Assembly: GCF_019175385.1 (NCBI RefSeq)
Contig: NC_083341.1
Location: 17,306,203 to 17,370,202, forward strand
Direction: 5' to 3'
Source: Lycium barbarum
Lineage: Eukaryota; Streptophyta; Magnoliopsida; Solanales; Solanaceae
Length of the DNA stretch: 64,000 bases
The translations under genes were made by a program, and so were the position numbers. Under the pieces are notes generated by a model. That model ran no database searches. It had not been told where the DNA came from and saw only the letters and a program-made list of their open reading frames with translations. Below are positions 21,357 to 33,045 of the stretch, piece after piece. Within the stretch, counting starts at the first letter, position 1. Each line of letters opens with the position of its first letter.

Positions 21357-22501
21357 CTCCCTCCGTTCCATAATAAGTGATATTTTTAGCTTATGCACAC
21401 TCTTTAAGAAATTACTCACTCCTACAGAATTATGAGTGTTTTTACTAACATACCTTTAATTAATGCCTAGAAAAAAAAACTATTTAAAGGGTGTTTGGCT
21501 AAACTTATAAGCTGGTCAAACAACCTTATAAGCACTTTTCGGCGTATCTCGCGTTTGGTAAAGATAAAAGTGCTTATAAGCCAAAAATAAGCCATAAGCC
21601 ATAAGTTGATCTCCCCCAACTTATTATTTTTGAGCTTATAAGCACTTTTAGTTTAACCAAGACTTTTACTATTCTATTCTTAATATTGTTTCGTAATCCC
21701 TGAAATACCCTTACTCTAATAAAATCCTAACCCTCTCCATCACGTCATTTCCTCACACTACGTCTTTAAAACCCAATAGCTCTCTTCTACCAACGTTAAA
21801 AACATATGAGAATCTGAAGCTCTTCTCCATTAAAAGCAATCGGATTGCTCAGGATATTTATAATAATTGAATGTTTTAATTTAAGTAGCAACAAACAGAA
21901 CTTCATTAATTGCATATGTGTTTCTTCTATGCAAATATTTTGTGTACTATTTGTGTATGTTATACTAACGAACGTTAGCATAATTATTAACTGTTTTATT
22001 ATAGCTTATGATTGTAATTTAGCTTATCATAAAATAATTTATATTCATAAGAAATAATTTTATCGAATCAATTTTGTATAAAAAAAAATGAGGCATAAAT
22101 TATTGAGTATTTGAATTAATTTGGAATTTAAAAAGTTATAAAAATAATGTTCTTTTTAGTGTAACAGCTTTAAGGGTATTTAAGTCATTTTAACAGTAAA
22201 ATTCTTATCAACACTTTTTTTGCCAAACACTTGAGCAGCTTATTGTCGGTTTCAGCACTTTTATCCAAACGCGTAACTGCTTATTTATCAAATCAGCTTC
22301 AGCACTTAAAAAGGCTTATCAGCACTTAATGCTTATCAGTTATCAGCTATTTTAAATCAGCTAAGCCAAACAGGCTCTTAATGATTCATGATTATAAATA
22401 AGGGTAAGTTTGAAAGAACAAGATCAAAAAATCTTAAAATACCACTTATTTTAAAACAAAATAAAAAGCCTAAAATATCATTTATTATGGAACAGAGGGA
22501 G
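21357..22501. mobile_element. Stowaway-like MITE interrupted by a hAT-like MITE
   Basis: Left end CTCCCTCCGTTCCATAATAA and right end (reverse complement) CTCCCTCTGTTCCATAATAA are inverted repeats of about 35 bp. TA precedes the left end (21355-21356); the right flank is CA, which may be a mutated TA. The insert at 21489-22377 separates the halves. Confidence 0.75.
21489..22377. mobile_element. hAT-like MITE, about 890 bp, inside the Stowaway-like MITE
   Basis: Left end GGGTGTTTGGCTAA and right end (reverse complement) GAGCCTGTTTGGCTTAGCTG form terminal inverted repeats. The interior is rich in ACTTATAAGC and GCTTATCAGCACTT inverted units. No target-site duplication could be fixed. The hAT label rests on the GTTTGGC-type ends and is tentative. 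Confidence 0.6.
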
Positions 22502-22762
22502 CACAAAAAGACGAAAACTAAACATTATGTCATAATTGTATACGGTAAAAATCGGATATAAGCAAGACCGGTGAGACCGGGGACCGAAGATAAGAAGAGA
22601 CAGGCATGATCACCGAGTCTTCCCTTAGAACTGGTGATATTGCACCGGCTGCGGTCGACCTGAGAAAAGTGAAGCGAATTTGTTTGGTCCAGTATCACCG
22701 GACCAAACTCCGTATCACAGCCAGTCTGGTACCGGACCAAACTCCGTATCACAGCCAGTCCG

Positions 22763-22876
22763 GTTTCAGCATGACCGAGTTGATCGTGACCGTTGGTCCG
22801 GTTTCAGCATGACCGAGTTGATCGTGGCCGTTGGTCCGGTTTCAGCATGACCGAGTTGATCGTGGCCGTTAGTCCG
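22763..22876 (+). repeat. 38-bp tandem repeat x3 in the Tat 5' LTR
   Basis: Three almost identical units around TTTCAGCATGACCGAGTTGA and TCGTGGCCGTTGGTCCGG. The 3' LTR has only two, more diverged units (33808-33878). Confidence 0.85.
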
Positions 22877-23034
22877 GTTAATCAGTTATAAAATCGCCAC
22901 GCGTCAACATCGTTCTGTCACATTGTACCGACGACCGTACGGGTGTCAGACCGTACGGCCCAACCTTATCCTTTTAGGGTTTACTTTATTCTGAAAAAGG
23001 CTTTATGTTGTATGCAAGGCCCATAAGGCAAAAC

Positions 23035-23042
23035 TATAAATA
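23035..23042 (+). promoter_or_regulatory. TATA box of the Tat 5' LTR
   Basis: TATAAATA followed by GAAGG; the 3' LTR copy is at 34038-34045. It lies downstream of the tandem repeats, as expected for U3/R. Confidence 0.6.
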
Positions 23043-23352
23043 GAAGGTATTTCCCTACTTTTAAGGGTTAGTTTTTTCAAGATCAAGAACATTGTAATAG
23101 AAATTATATATTGAAGCTCTCTCTCCTTTGGTCCGGATCAGTGACATTTTATGCTTATTCTTCCAATATAGTTGGCTTAATCATAAACATTTGTATCTTG
23201 ATTCGAATCACTAACGCATATGTTCACATACACAAGCTATAACACACAAATCTATAATTATTTCCTATAAACCCAAAATAGATTAAAGTTCATCCACATA
23301 TCCTATACCTCACTTACAAATTCAATTGATTACCTAAATTCGGGGTAAACAG

Positions 23353-23370
23353 TTTGGCGCCCACCGTGGA
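23353..23370 (+). other. Primer-binding site of the Tat element
   Basis: TTTGGCGCCCACCGTGGA begins two bases after the LTR end. A TGGCGCCCACCGTGG-type site is usual for Tat-like elements. The tRNA partner is not assigned here. Confidence 0.7.
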
Positions 23371-23462
23371 GCTAGGATAATAGTGGTCTTTGATCTTGGT
23401 TTCTTTCTCTTACCCATTAAGATTGAAAAAATCTTTTGTTCGTCTCTGTGAAAACGGACCAC

Positions 23463-25005
23463 ATGGCAAGCAGTGGACAATCTGGTCACATCAACAATAA
23501 CGAGATTGTGGCCGAAAATGAGAACAGTGGGCTCCGGGGCTTACCAGCAGAACCCATTGACCCAAACTCTGTTGATTCGAGGGAGGGCCTCAACCGACAA
23601 AACACCATGAACCAGGAGAATTCCGTCCCGCCGGTCACTAATCCCTTAAATATTCCCAATTGAATTACTTTGTCCCGGGCACAAGGTTGGAAAGTGCTGG
23701 ATACCCCAGATGATATTAACTTACGTTTAATTTTTGAATTGTTGCAGGAACAGAGGGCAGCTATTGCCGAACAAGGAGTCGCAATAGCCCAGTTGCAAAG
23801 CAAAAATGATGAAACATCCCCGGAGAGGACGAAAGTTGTTGCCGAACCCAGAAGGGACGAAACACGGATGGTCGAGAGTAATGGGTCCGGAGCGGGTTCA
23901 TCCACCAAAGTTCTGAGAATGCTCAAAACATTGGCAAAGCGGGTAGACTCGACTGAGAAGAGAGTGGAAACATAACTCTCGAGTGGACCAAATCCCGGGG
24001 GCCCCGCCTATTCTGAAAGAACCAAATTCGAAAAGGTACATTCAGAGGCCTTTTCCTCCGAGTGCGGCTCCGAAATTGATCCCGAAGAGGTTCAAAATGT
24101 CGGATATCCAGAAATATGACGGCACAACGAACCCTCAGGAACACGTGACTTCATACACCTGTGCCATAAAAGGCAATGATGTTGAAGAGGATGAAATTGA
24201 ATCCGTGTTGTTGAAAAAGTTTGGGGAAAATCTGACGAAGGGAGCATTGACTTGGTACGACCATCTGCCCGAGCATTCAATCACTTCTTTCGAAATGCTC
24301 GCGGATGCGTTCATAAAAGCTCATGCCGGTGCCAAAAAGGTGCAGGGCCGTAAGGCGGATATTTTTCGTATAGCCTAAAGGGGTGATGAGTTATTGCGTG
24401 AATTTGTCAACCAGTTCCAAAGTGAACGGATGGAGCTCTCTCCGGTTCCGGAGGAATGGGCTGCACAAGCTTTTACCAAAGGGCTTAATCCTCGAAGCTC
24501 GACGGCCTCGTTCAAACTAAAGGAAAACTTGCTGGAATACGAGGCTGTGACCTGGGCGGATGTCCATAACAGATACAAACCAAAGATTCGGGTAGAGGCT
24601 GACCAACTCGAACTTCCCCCGGGGCCGGTAAATATGAACAAAAGCTCTGCGAGATCGAGGAAAAACAACGATCCGGAGTCAAGACCATCGAGGGAAAGAT
24701 ATCGGCCATACTCTCATTCGGAAAAGCCAAGCTTCAGGTCAGAAAAATCTAGGGTTGGCCCGAGCCAATCCTCCGGTCGAGGTGATAAACGGACCGAGCG
24801 CCCATCAAACAGTCGAGGTCTCTCATTTAGGAGTGATATCGGAAGCTCGACCAGCAACAAAGACTTGCCAAGGATATTGGAGTACAACTTCAACGTCAAC
24901 ACTTCAGACCTCGTCTCGGCTATTGGCCGTATCGCAGAAGCAAGATGGCCGAGACCACTAAGGTCAGACTCGGGCCAACGGGACCCGAGCGTGATGTGTG
25001 AATAG
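23463..25005 (+). pseudogene. Tat element gag, broken by stops
   Basis: Gag polyprotein. ATG 23463 (MASSGQSGHINNNE) is taken as the start. Readings 23463-23663, 23670-23975, 23983-24378 and 24394-25005 are separated by stops. The retrotransposon Gag domain is recognised at 24095-24500: FKMSDIQKYDGTTNPQEHV, GALTWYDHLPEHSI, FVNQFQSERMELSPVPEEWA. A Ser/Arg-rich tail follows. Non-functional by inference. Confidence 0.8.
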
Positions 25006-25043
25006 GGCATAGAACTTAGGACTGTCGCCAACTAAGAGAGAAG

Positions 25044-25760
25044 GTGGCTTGGTTACTAAAGAATGGCCACTTTCGAGGATTGCTAAGTGAACGAGCTAAA
25101 GGCCACTACAAAGAAAGGGAATCTCATAAACGAGCCGAACCAGTGGAACATCAGCATATAATCAACATGATAATCGGGGGTACCGATACCCCTCGAGGGA
25201 CGGTGATGAAACGGATAAAGGTTTTCATTGTGCGTGAGAAGCGCAGTCGGGATTACGTACCCGAGGGTTCCATCTCTTTCAATAACGAGGATGCTGAAGG
25301 CATCATTCAACTGCATAATGATGCATTGGTAATCTCTATTCTTATTTTTTAAATCGCAAGTTAAATGTATTTTGATTGACCCAGGTAGCTCGGCCAACAT
25401 CATCCGGTGAAGAGTGCTTGAACAGTTAAGGCTACTCGATTAGATCGTACCGGTAGCTCGAGTGCTCAGTGGATTCAATACGGTAAGTGAAACCACGAAG
25501 GGGGAGATTTCTTTGTCGGTCAACATTGACGACACCATTCAACAAACGGTGTTCTATGTAATCGAAAGGGATATAAAGTATAATGCATTGCTGGGTAGAC
25601 CGTGGATACATAGCATGAGGGTCGTGCCATCGACAATACATTAGCTGCTGAAATTCTCGACCCTGGAGGGGATAAAAACCATCTGGGGAGAACAACCCGC
25701 TACAAGAGAGATGTACGCGGTGGAGGAAGCATCACCCCTTCCCAAAAAATCGGATAAAAA
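25044..25760 (+). pseudogene. Tat element protease region
   Basis: IINMIIGGTDTPRGTVMKR near 25160 is the usual segment ahead of a Tat protease. The catalytic motif LIDPGSSANII is at 25372-25404, with Pro where Ser/Thr is commoner, followed by a stop at about 25408. YNALLGRPWIHSMRVVPSTI near 25578 closes the domain. Stops at 25350, 25408, 25440 and 25642 inactivate it. Confidence 0.75.
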
Positions 25761-25927
25761 AAAGGTGAATCAGTCGGCGGCAAGGACCCTAAATAGCAAC
25801 TAAAGTACACGGGTTCGACAATGGAGCAGAATGGGTTGGACCCGGGGCATGAAGAGATGATTTCGGTGTACCCAGATCGTTCGTCTTGCCGGATGACTCA
25901 GATGCAACCAAGTCAACAGTATAGGAG

Positions 25928-27145
25928 TTGGAGCAAATCATCTTGTTCGAATATCTACCGGATAGAAAGGTATACCTGGGCACGGGGTTAACCTCGGAGC
26001 TCAGGAATAAGTTAATTAAATTTCTTCAAGCTAATGCTGATTGTTTCGCATGGTCCCATATAGATATGACATGTGTACCACCGGGAGTGACGACTCACAA
26101 GCTCAGCCTTGACGGGAGGTTCCCCCCGGTGAAGCAGAAGAGAAGGCCCATGGCAGGGGAAAAACACGCCTTCGTGAAGGATGAGGTAATAAAGCTTTTG
26201 AAAATAGGCTCTATCCGGGAGGTAAAATACTTGGACTGGCTAGCTAACGTAGTAGTGGTGCTGAACAAAGGTAATAAATTCCAAATATGCGTTGATTATA
26301 AGGATCTAATCAAAGCATGCCCGAAGGATTCATTTCTGATGCCTCACATCGATAGAATGATCGATGCGATGGCCGGACATGAGATGTTAAGTTTTCTCGA
26401 TGCTTACTCCGGGTATAACCAAATCCGGATGCACCCGGAGGATCAAGAGAAAACATCTTTTATTACCCGGTATGGGACTTACTGTTACAATGTCATGCCC
26501 TTCGGATTAAAAAATGTCGGTGCAACTTACCAACGCCTAGTTAATGGAATGTTCGAAGAACAAATAGGGAAAACACTAGAAGTTTATATTGACGGCATGG
26601 TGGTCAAGTCCTGGAAACAGAGGACCATTTAAAGCATTTGCAGGAAACCTTCGATGTACTCCGCAAGTACAACATGAAGCTTAACCCAGAAAAATGTGCC
26701 TTCGGTGTCCGATCTGTCAAAATTTTGGGCTTCATGGTGTCAAACCGGGGGATTGAAATCAACCCGGATAAGATCAAAGCCATCGATGATATTGAGATGG
26801 TGAATAACGTCAAAGAGCTTTGCAAGAATTGAAAAGGTGCTTGTTCAGCCAGCCTCTACTGCAAATACCGAAAGCGGACGAGCAGCTTTTTCTCTACCTT
26901 GCCGTATCCGAGGTAGCGGTAAGTGGTGTTTTGGTCCGAGAAGAATCAAGTACGCAATTATGTATTATGTGAGTAGAACTTTAGGGGATGCGGAGACTCG
27001 TTATCCCCATCTAGAAAAGTTGGCATTGGCATTGGTAAGTGCTTCTAGAAAGCTCAAGCCTTACTTTCAATGCCATCCGATATGTGTAGTGACTACTTAC
27101 CCTCTAAAGAACATCAGCATAAACGGGAATAATCGGGTAGACTAA
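25928..27145 (+). pseudogene. Tat element reverse transcriptase and first RNase H remnant
   Basis: Copies RNA into DNA in a live element. RT motifs: CVPPGVTTHKLSLD near 26073, FLMPHIDRMIDAMAGHEMLS near 26335, FLDAYSGYNQIRMHPEDQEK near 26393, PFGLKNVGATYQRLV near 26499, then YIDGMVVKS near 26584, where the catalytic YIDD has become YIDG. Stops at 26630 and 26830 and a frameshift follow. The first RNase H survives in pieces (YYVSRTLGDAETRYPHLEKL near 26960). The domain is shorter than expected around 26830-26940, suggesting small deletions. Confidence 0.85.
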
Positions 27146-27216
27146 CTAAATGGACTGTAGAGATTAGCGGATATAATATCGAATACAAGCCTCGGACGGC
27201 CATCAAGTCCCAGATC

Positions 27217-28176
27217 TTGGCCGATTTTGTGGCAGACTTCACCCTGGCTATGATACCCGAGGTTGAGAAAGAAATTATGATGACCTCGAGAAAAACTTCG
27301 GGTATTTGGTCGTTACACACGGACGGGGCCTCGAACCTCAAAGGTTCCGGGCTAGGAATCGTCCTTAGAATTCCCGCCGATTATGCCGTTCGACAATCCA
27401 TCAGAACTGTTAAATTGACTAACAATGAAGCCGAGTATGAGGCTATGATTGCAGGTTTGGAATTATCTCAGAGTATGGGGGCCGAAATAATTGAAGCAAA
27501 ATGCGACTCTCTCTTGGTCGTTAACCAGGTGAATGGCGTCTTCGAGGTTAAGGACGACCGAATGCAAAGGTATCTGGAAAAAATCCAAGTGATACTACAT
27601 CGGTTTACAGAATGGACCATGCAGCATGTACCTAGGGAGCAGAACAGTGAAGCCGATACATTGGCCAATTTGGGATCTTCAGTCGAAGGGGAAGAAATCA
27701 ACCCCGGGACTATGGTGCACTTGATAAATTCGGCGATAGAAAACGAACATGCTGAAATAAACACAATGGGTTTAACTTGGGATTGGCACAACAAATACAT
27801 CGACTACTTGCAAGATGAACAGCTCTCGTGTGACCCAAAAGAATCACGGTTACTAAGGACAAAAGCAGCGCGGTTCTGCTTGGTAGATGGCCAATTGTAT
27901 CAACGGTCTTTCTTCGGACCCCTGGCCAAGTGTTTGGGTCCCGGAGAAACCGAGTATGTGATGAAAGAAGTACACGAGGGGACCTGCGACAATCCTTCCG
28001 GTGCTGAAGCCTTAGTCCGAAAAATTATCAGAGTCGGTTTCTACTGGAACCGGATGGAGAAAGATTCGAAGAATTTTATCCGAAAATGTGACGGGTGTCA
28101 AAGACATGCCCCGATGATTCATCTGCCCAGGGAGTTGCTACACTCGGTGATATCACCTTGGCCCTTCATGAAGTAG
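27217..28176 (+). pseudogene. Tat element second RNase H domain and integrase zinc finger
   Basis: A complete RNase H fold is readable: WSLHTDGASNLKGSGLGIVL (first Asp) near 27310, LTNNEAEYEAMIAGLELSQS (Glu) near 27416, AKCDSLLVVNQVNG (Asp) near 27499, QNSEADTLANLGS (Asp) near 27640. This second RNase H is a Tat-lineage trait. The integrase zinc finger follows (28000-28110: HEGTCDNPSG, then CDGCQRHA); the second zinc-binding His, usual in NHSG, is Pro. The reading ends with a TAG at 28174 in place of the next Trp-type codon. Confidence 0.85.
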
Positions 28177-28179
28177 GGA

Positions 28180-29019
28180 ATGAACATTGTTGGTCCATTG
28201 CCATGGGCACCAGGTAAGGCTCGTTTTATTTTATTTATGACTGACTATTTCTCCAAATGGGTTGAAGCGCGGGTCTTCAAAAATATTAGAGAAAAGGAAG
28301 TTATTGACTTCATATGGGACCACATTATTTGTCATTTCGGCATCCCGGCCAAGATAACTTGTGATAACGGTTCTCAGTTCGTTGGCGGCAAAGTCAATAA
28401 TTTCCTCGAAGGGTTGAAGATTAAGAAAATCGTATTAAATCCGTATCACCCGAGTGCAAACAAACAAGCGGAATCCACGAATAAAATGATAATTCAAAAT
28501 CTGAGGAAAAGACTTGAAACATCAAAGCATCGCTGGAGGGAGGTACTACCGGAGGTATTGTGGGCTTACAGAACCACATCGAAATCAAGCACGGGAGAAA
28601 CACCTTTCTCGTTGGTCTACGAGGCCGAAGCCCTTATTCCCGTCGAAGTCGGTGAACCGAGTCTCCGATTCATGTACACCACCGAGGAGTCATACGAGGA
28701 GGCCATGGCCGTAAAACTCGATCTCACAAATGAACTTCACGAAAACGCGTTGGTCCGTATTGCAGCCCAGAAGCAGAGAATGGAAAGGTACTATAACCAG
28801 AGGGCCAATTTTTGACATTTCCAAGTTGGGGACTTGGTGCTTCGGAAAGTTACCTTGAACACCAAGAATCCCAATGATGGAAAACTGGGTCCGAACTGGG
28901 AAGGGCCGTACAAGATAACCGAGGTAACGGGCAAAGGATCGTATCAGCTGGAATCCATGGACGGACAACAGTTGCGCAATAACTGGAATGTGGCTCATTT
29001 GAAGAGATACTACTGCTAA
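28180..29019 (+). pseudogene. Tat element integrase core and C-terminus
   Basis: MNIVGPLPWAPGKARFILF starts the core; the first catalytic Asp (usual MDIVGPLP) is Asn. ITCDNGSQFVGG near 28356 gives the second Asp and YHPSANKQAESTNK near 28443 the Glu. A TGA at 28813-28815 interrupts the reading before VGDLVLRKVTLNTKN. The C-terminal GPNWEGPYKITEVTGKGSYQ and HLKRYYC end at 29019. It would integrate element DNA; this copy lacks a complete D-D-E triad. Confidence 0.85.
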
Positions 29020-30170
29020 GGTATGGACACTTGTGTTTACTTATTAACCTTTTAATTTTTTGTAGGAAGTCGAGTACTGGATAAAGTTATCTAGGTCTGA
29101 AAACACGTGTTGCACTCTTTTCGTTAGTACGGTTTTGTCCCAAAATGGGTTTTCCGACAAGGTTTTTAATGAGGCAACAAGTACAACGTGTTACTAGATA
29201 AAGACGAGGACAAATGCCCAGAAACTCGGGGCCACACCCTACGAGTGGGGACTTGATAGTGCTTACCCGATCTTGCAGCTCGGATAAGCACTAGGGGACT
29301 ACTATACCCACATCGAGGTTTACCCCGGTTAGTCGAAAACGAAGGAGCTCAACAAAGCAAGTGAACGCTAATAGATGCTACCCCGAAAAAATCCTCGAGA
29401 TTTTTGTATTTCCTATCTCCGCCTAAAGCCGGACCTTCTGTATTAGGTTTTGATGTAAAGCTCAAACGATCAGAACGAATCATGTCCACTTAGTACTTGC
29501 TACGGCAAAAACAGAAGGAAACTGACGAAGTCTTCATATCATGTACATGCAAATACTTGCAATATTAAGATCATTAAAAATTCATTGCGGATGTGTCTTC
29601 TTGTTAAAGCGGCCTACCCTGGTGATTACCACCGAAATTCGGCATCATTTTTAACTAAATACCCTATGCCGGGGATTATAGTCGAAATTCGACAAAGGCA
29701 ACAAGGTCACATTGAACCGAGCCAAAATCTTGTAAACACCGCAAATGGGGACTGCTGTATTAAAAATTGGTAAGGCAGGGATTCAGGTGTCCGAACCTAA
29801 TCTATGATAAGTGAATAGATAAAAAAAATATCGGCTCTAAAAATGCCTTTGATTTGGAGACGTCTGATTTCACAAAGCATAAATAAGTCCCACGGGCAAA
29901 CCACTCGATCAAATTCCCGGACAAAACGTACCGGACGAAGAGAAAAGCAAATATTCAGGCACAGTCCGAAAAAATGACTCCGAGTCTCTGCTTTTCCTTA
30001 AAATGGACCGACAATTCGGGCAAAAGTCATAACAAGCATTCAAGCAAAAGAATAAAGAGAATCGGAACGAAAAATGCACATTTCATATATGGAGGTATTT
30101 TATACTCGAAATTCCTACGAAGTTAAAAAAAATCCAAAAAGGCAAAGGCAAAATAAAGGCTAAGTACAGG
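29020..30170 (+). other. Non-coding spacer between Tat pol and the antisense gene
   Basis: About 1.15 kb without a supported gene. Short GTGATTACCACCGAAATTCG and GGGGATTATAGTCGAAATTC stretches near 29621 and 29671 look like an imperfect local duplication. A poly(A) signal for either the sense RNA or the antisense gene may lie here but was not identified. Confidence 0.5.
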
Positions 30171-33045
30171 CTATGATCTATCCGGTGCAGCTGGAACCAG
30201 AATACTCGGATACTGTCTGCTCGGAATCCTCGAAATCGGTATCAAGGTCTCTCTTGGCTTCCTCCTCGGTCTTTCTAGCTTCAAGTACCAAGCCGGGAGA
30301 TCTGCAAAACCATGTTCGGCTTTCTCAAGGGTGGCCCTCCAGGACTTCCACCGTTCATACTCCACCGCAATCGTGGTATGAGCTTCGGCGGCCTCCACAC
30401 TCCTAAGGGCTTCTGCATAATCGGCCTTAGCCTGGGCCAGCTTGGCCACTAATTCATCTCTTTCTTCATTGAGGACTCCTTGGATTTGAATGGCCGATTC
30501 GAGCTCGGTTCTAAGAAGGTCATTAGCCTCGGGTGTCTCCTCGAGTTCGGTTTTCAGATCGTCGTATATTCGGGCCCTATCCTCGGCTTTTTGCTCGAAT
30601 ACCCTCATCCTCTCCTTATACTTAGCACTCTCGGATTTAAGCAGCCGATGCCTCTCGGCCATGTTCACGGCATCAGTCTTGACCAAGTCAAGCTCCCCCC
30701 GGAGTTGAGTGATAATGGTTTCGAGTTCACCAAGCCTCGAAGAAAAACGAGCATTATCTTGGCTAAGGCCGACCTTGTCCGCTTCCAGAAGCCGGTTCTT
30801 ATCGACCATCCCGGCCAATTCGTCCTTTAACTGAAGGTTTTCGGCTTTCGCTGCTTCGAGCTCGGGTTGAAGGTTGGAAAGGGCAACAACTTGGTTCAAT
30901 TCATCTTCCTTCACTTGCAAAAGGTGCTGGAACTTCTCTGTTTCTCGACCCTGGGCATCCAGTTGGCCCTAAGGTCATCAACTTCTTGTTGGGCATGGAT
31001 GAAGGCTTCATTGACGAGCGTCAAACTCTGTAAAAGAAACGAGAAGTTAAACTTGGATAAATGAGAAGCTAAAATTCACATTGAATTATGAAAGGATAGG
31101 CTGATAAGCTTACTCGATTGCCCGCATGCATGCCCTTGTTAATGAGACTCTGCCAGGGGACTCTGTCATCTTCTGCTTATCCGAGAACGAGGCGAGGGGC
31201 CTCAGATAGCTTGCTACTCCCACCGGTCGAGAAAAAACGCTGCAACCCTTAGGGACGGTGACCATGACCGATCTGGTCCTTCTAAGTTCCACACTCGGGG
31301 CCGGGAAGATACGCACCAGGCTATCTCTCGAACCAGTCTCGGTGGCCCGGCTGGCTGCCCTCGTGACTCGAGGGATAGGGAGATGTCCGAAACCGGCAGC
31401 TCCCCCGGTTGCAGGAGAGGTATCCACGAACATATCATCGAGGTTGTCCGACCTCGGAGCAGGAGTAGGAGAAGCCGGAATAGCTCCGGCAGCCTCGGTA
31501 GGAGCGGGTGCCTCGGGTGTTGTTGTTAGGTCCCCGACAGGTATTGAACTGGTATCCAATGGAACCTCAATCTCAGGGACCGGCTCAGCCCTCTGTTCGG
31601 CCTCAGCAATTGGTGCATGCCCGGATCTTCTGGTCCTTTGCAGGGGGGTCTCCTCGGATGAAGCATCACCTGAAATGTCAACATATTCAATTGACCTTAG
31701 AGGAGTCGGGTAAAGAACTTCTTCCCCACCAGTGTGCATTGCCGGAGCTGACGGTTCTTTCCCGGCTGAAGGAAACGGCGGAATGGTTGTATCCTCCTCC
31801 GGTATAGAGTCAACGGAGAGAGTCACACCGACCCTACGAACAAGGAAATCGGCCTCTGTTTCGTCTCTTAGAGTCCGAACGACGCTTTTTGCCCTCTTTT
31901 TCGGTTTTTTCCCTTTGTCCGAGGGGTTTCTCCTCCTTTTGTTGGCAGCAGCAATAATACGGGATGTACCCGCTGAATCAAATTAGGGTACCAGCGCAGC
32001 GGGTTCGGCTGCTGGCTCTGGTCTTGGGTCCACCGAGCCCTTGGGTAAACCTGAATATCGAAGATGTTATAAAAGGGAAAAGAAAAAGATGAGGATATAA
32101 TGTGTTCCAAATCAAGCAAAATATTATCGTGGTTTTGGGCGATCCATCGGCCGCGCCACTGGATTTCCCATGTCAGTTCTCCATGGGTGTGCTGATCGAG
32201 GAGAGTTTCAAGCTATTCATTCATGTTCCGGACAGCCGGAGGTATCCATGCCGCGGCTGATATAAAAAAGGGGAGAAATCGTTTTAATACGAGGGGGCAA
32301 GTGTTTAACAAAGCGGTTAAGGGTAGTTATTGGATAAGGAACTGAGGAACTTACGATTATCATTCCACCTCTCCGGAAAGGGCATATAGTCGGCTGAAAT
32401 AATGTCTGCGGTCCTCACCCGGATGTAGCTCTCTAGCCAACCTCGGTCCCTGTCTTCGTTTATCTTCGAAAAAAATGAATTTTGGCTTCGCTTGATCACA
32501 CCCTATTGGAACAACCTCGAAGAATATAAATGGATGAAGTGAGCCATCGTAAACTCCTTTTTTATGTCGTTGGCCAACAACCGGAGGTAGGCCACAGTCC
32601 TCCAGACTATCGGGCCAATTTGTGCCAGGGTCACATTATATGTCCGGCACATATCCAATATAACCGGGACGATCGGGGGGTCGAACTTGAGTGTAAAGGG
32701 ATAGGTATAAACGTACAGGAAGCCCTCCCTGTAATCGATGATCGATTCGTCAGGCCCGGATGCAAACACTTGCACCGGACGGTTCTCCCATCCGCAGTCA
32801 GCCCGGACTTGGTCGAGTTTATCCTCGGTAATGGACGATGGGTATCGCCTTACATCGAACCCTCTATCCGCAACCAGAGAAGGTTTCTCAACCTCAAACT
32901 CTTTGTTATAATTGGGTTTGGACGGTACTATGTCCAAAGCAGTGGGCTCAACGACGGTCTTGCCCCTGGGTTGTGAAATTGGCTTGGCCCCTTGAGAGGA
33001 AACCGAGGGAACATCCTGGGAGGTGGTTTCGGTGTTGGCAGACAT
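30171..33045 (-). pseudogene. Tat antisense gene (aORF), apparently four exons, putative gypsy-type transposon protein
   Basis: Read on the - strand: exon 1 33045-32355 (MSANTETTSQ..., then GFLYVYTYPFTLKFDPPIVP, IGPIVWRTVAYLRLLANDIK and PFPERWNDN), intron 32354-32257 with GTAAG..TATCAG ends, exon 2 from 32256 (AAAWIPPAVRNMNE), an intron ending in CGATATTCAG at 32051, exon 3 32050-31114 (proline/threonine-rich, basic RRRN.. and KKPKKRAKS near its start), a GTAAG donor at 31113, and exon 4 from about 31027 to 30171, a long coiled coil (ELEAAKAENLQLKDELAGM and on). The exon 1 domain resembles the putative gypsy type transposon (Transposase_28) family. Defects: the exon 2 donor is not canonical, stops in exon 2 and exon 3, a frameshift in exon 4. 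Function unknown; exon joins are inferred from splice motifs. Confidence 0.7.

Larger units (their letters stand above)
22537..23351 (+). repeat. Tat element 5' LTR
   Basis: 815 bp, TGTATACGG to GGGGTAAACA. It holds a 35-bp duplication (ACCAAACTCCGTATCACAGC twice, near 22698 and 22736) and three 38-bp tandem copies containing TTTCAGCATGACCGAGTTGA (about 22763, 22801, 22839). A TATAAATA box is at 23035-23042. Confidence 0.9.

Noticed and set aside
21845..22057. Short hydrophobic readings inside the hAT-like MITE
   Set aside because: AT-rich DNA gives such readings by chance; no start context or domain.
22763..22876. CRISPR-like array from the 38-bp repeats
   Set aside because: Units are contiguous tandem repeats with no spacers, within a plant LTR.
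30480..31807. Plus-strand readings opposite the Tat antisense gene (for example 30480-30830 and 31258-31713)
   Set aside because: The conserved and domain-bearing strand is the minus strand; the plus readings are shadows.
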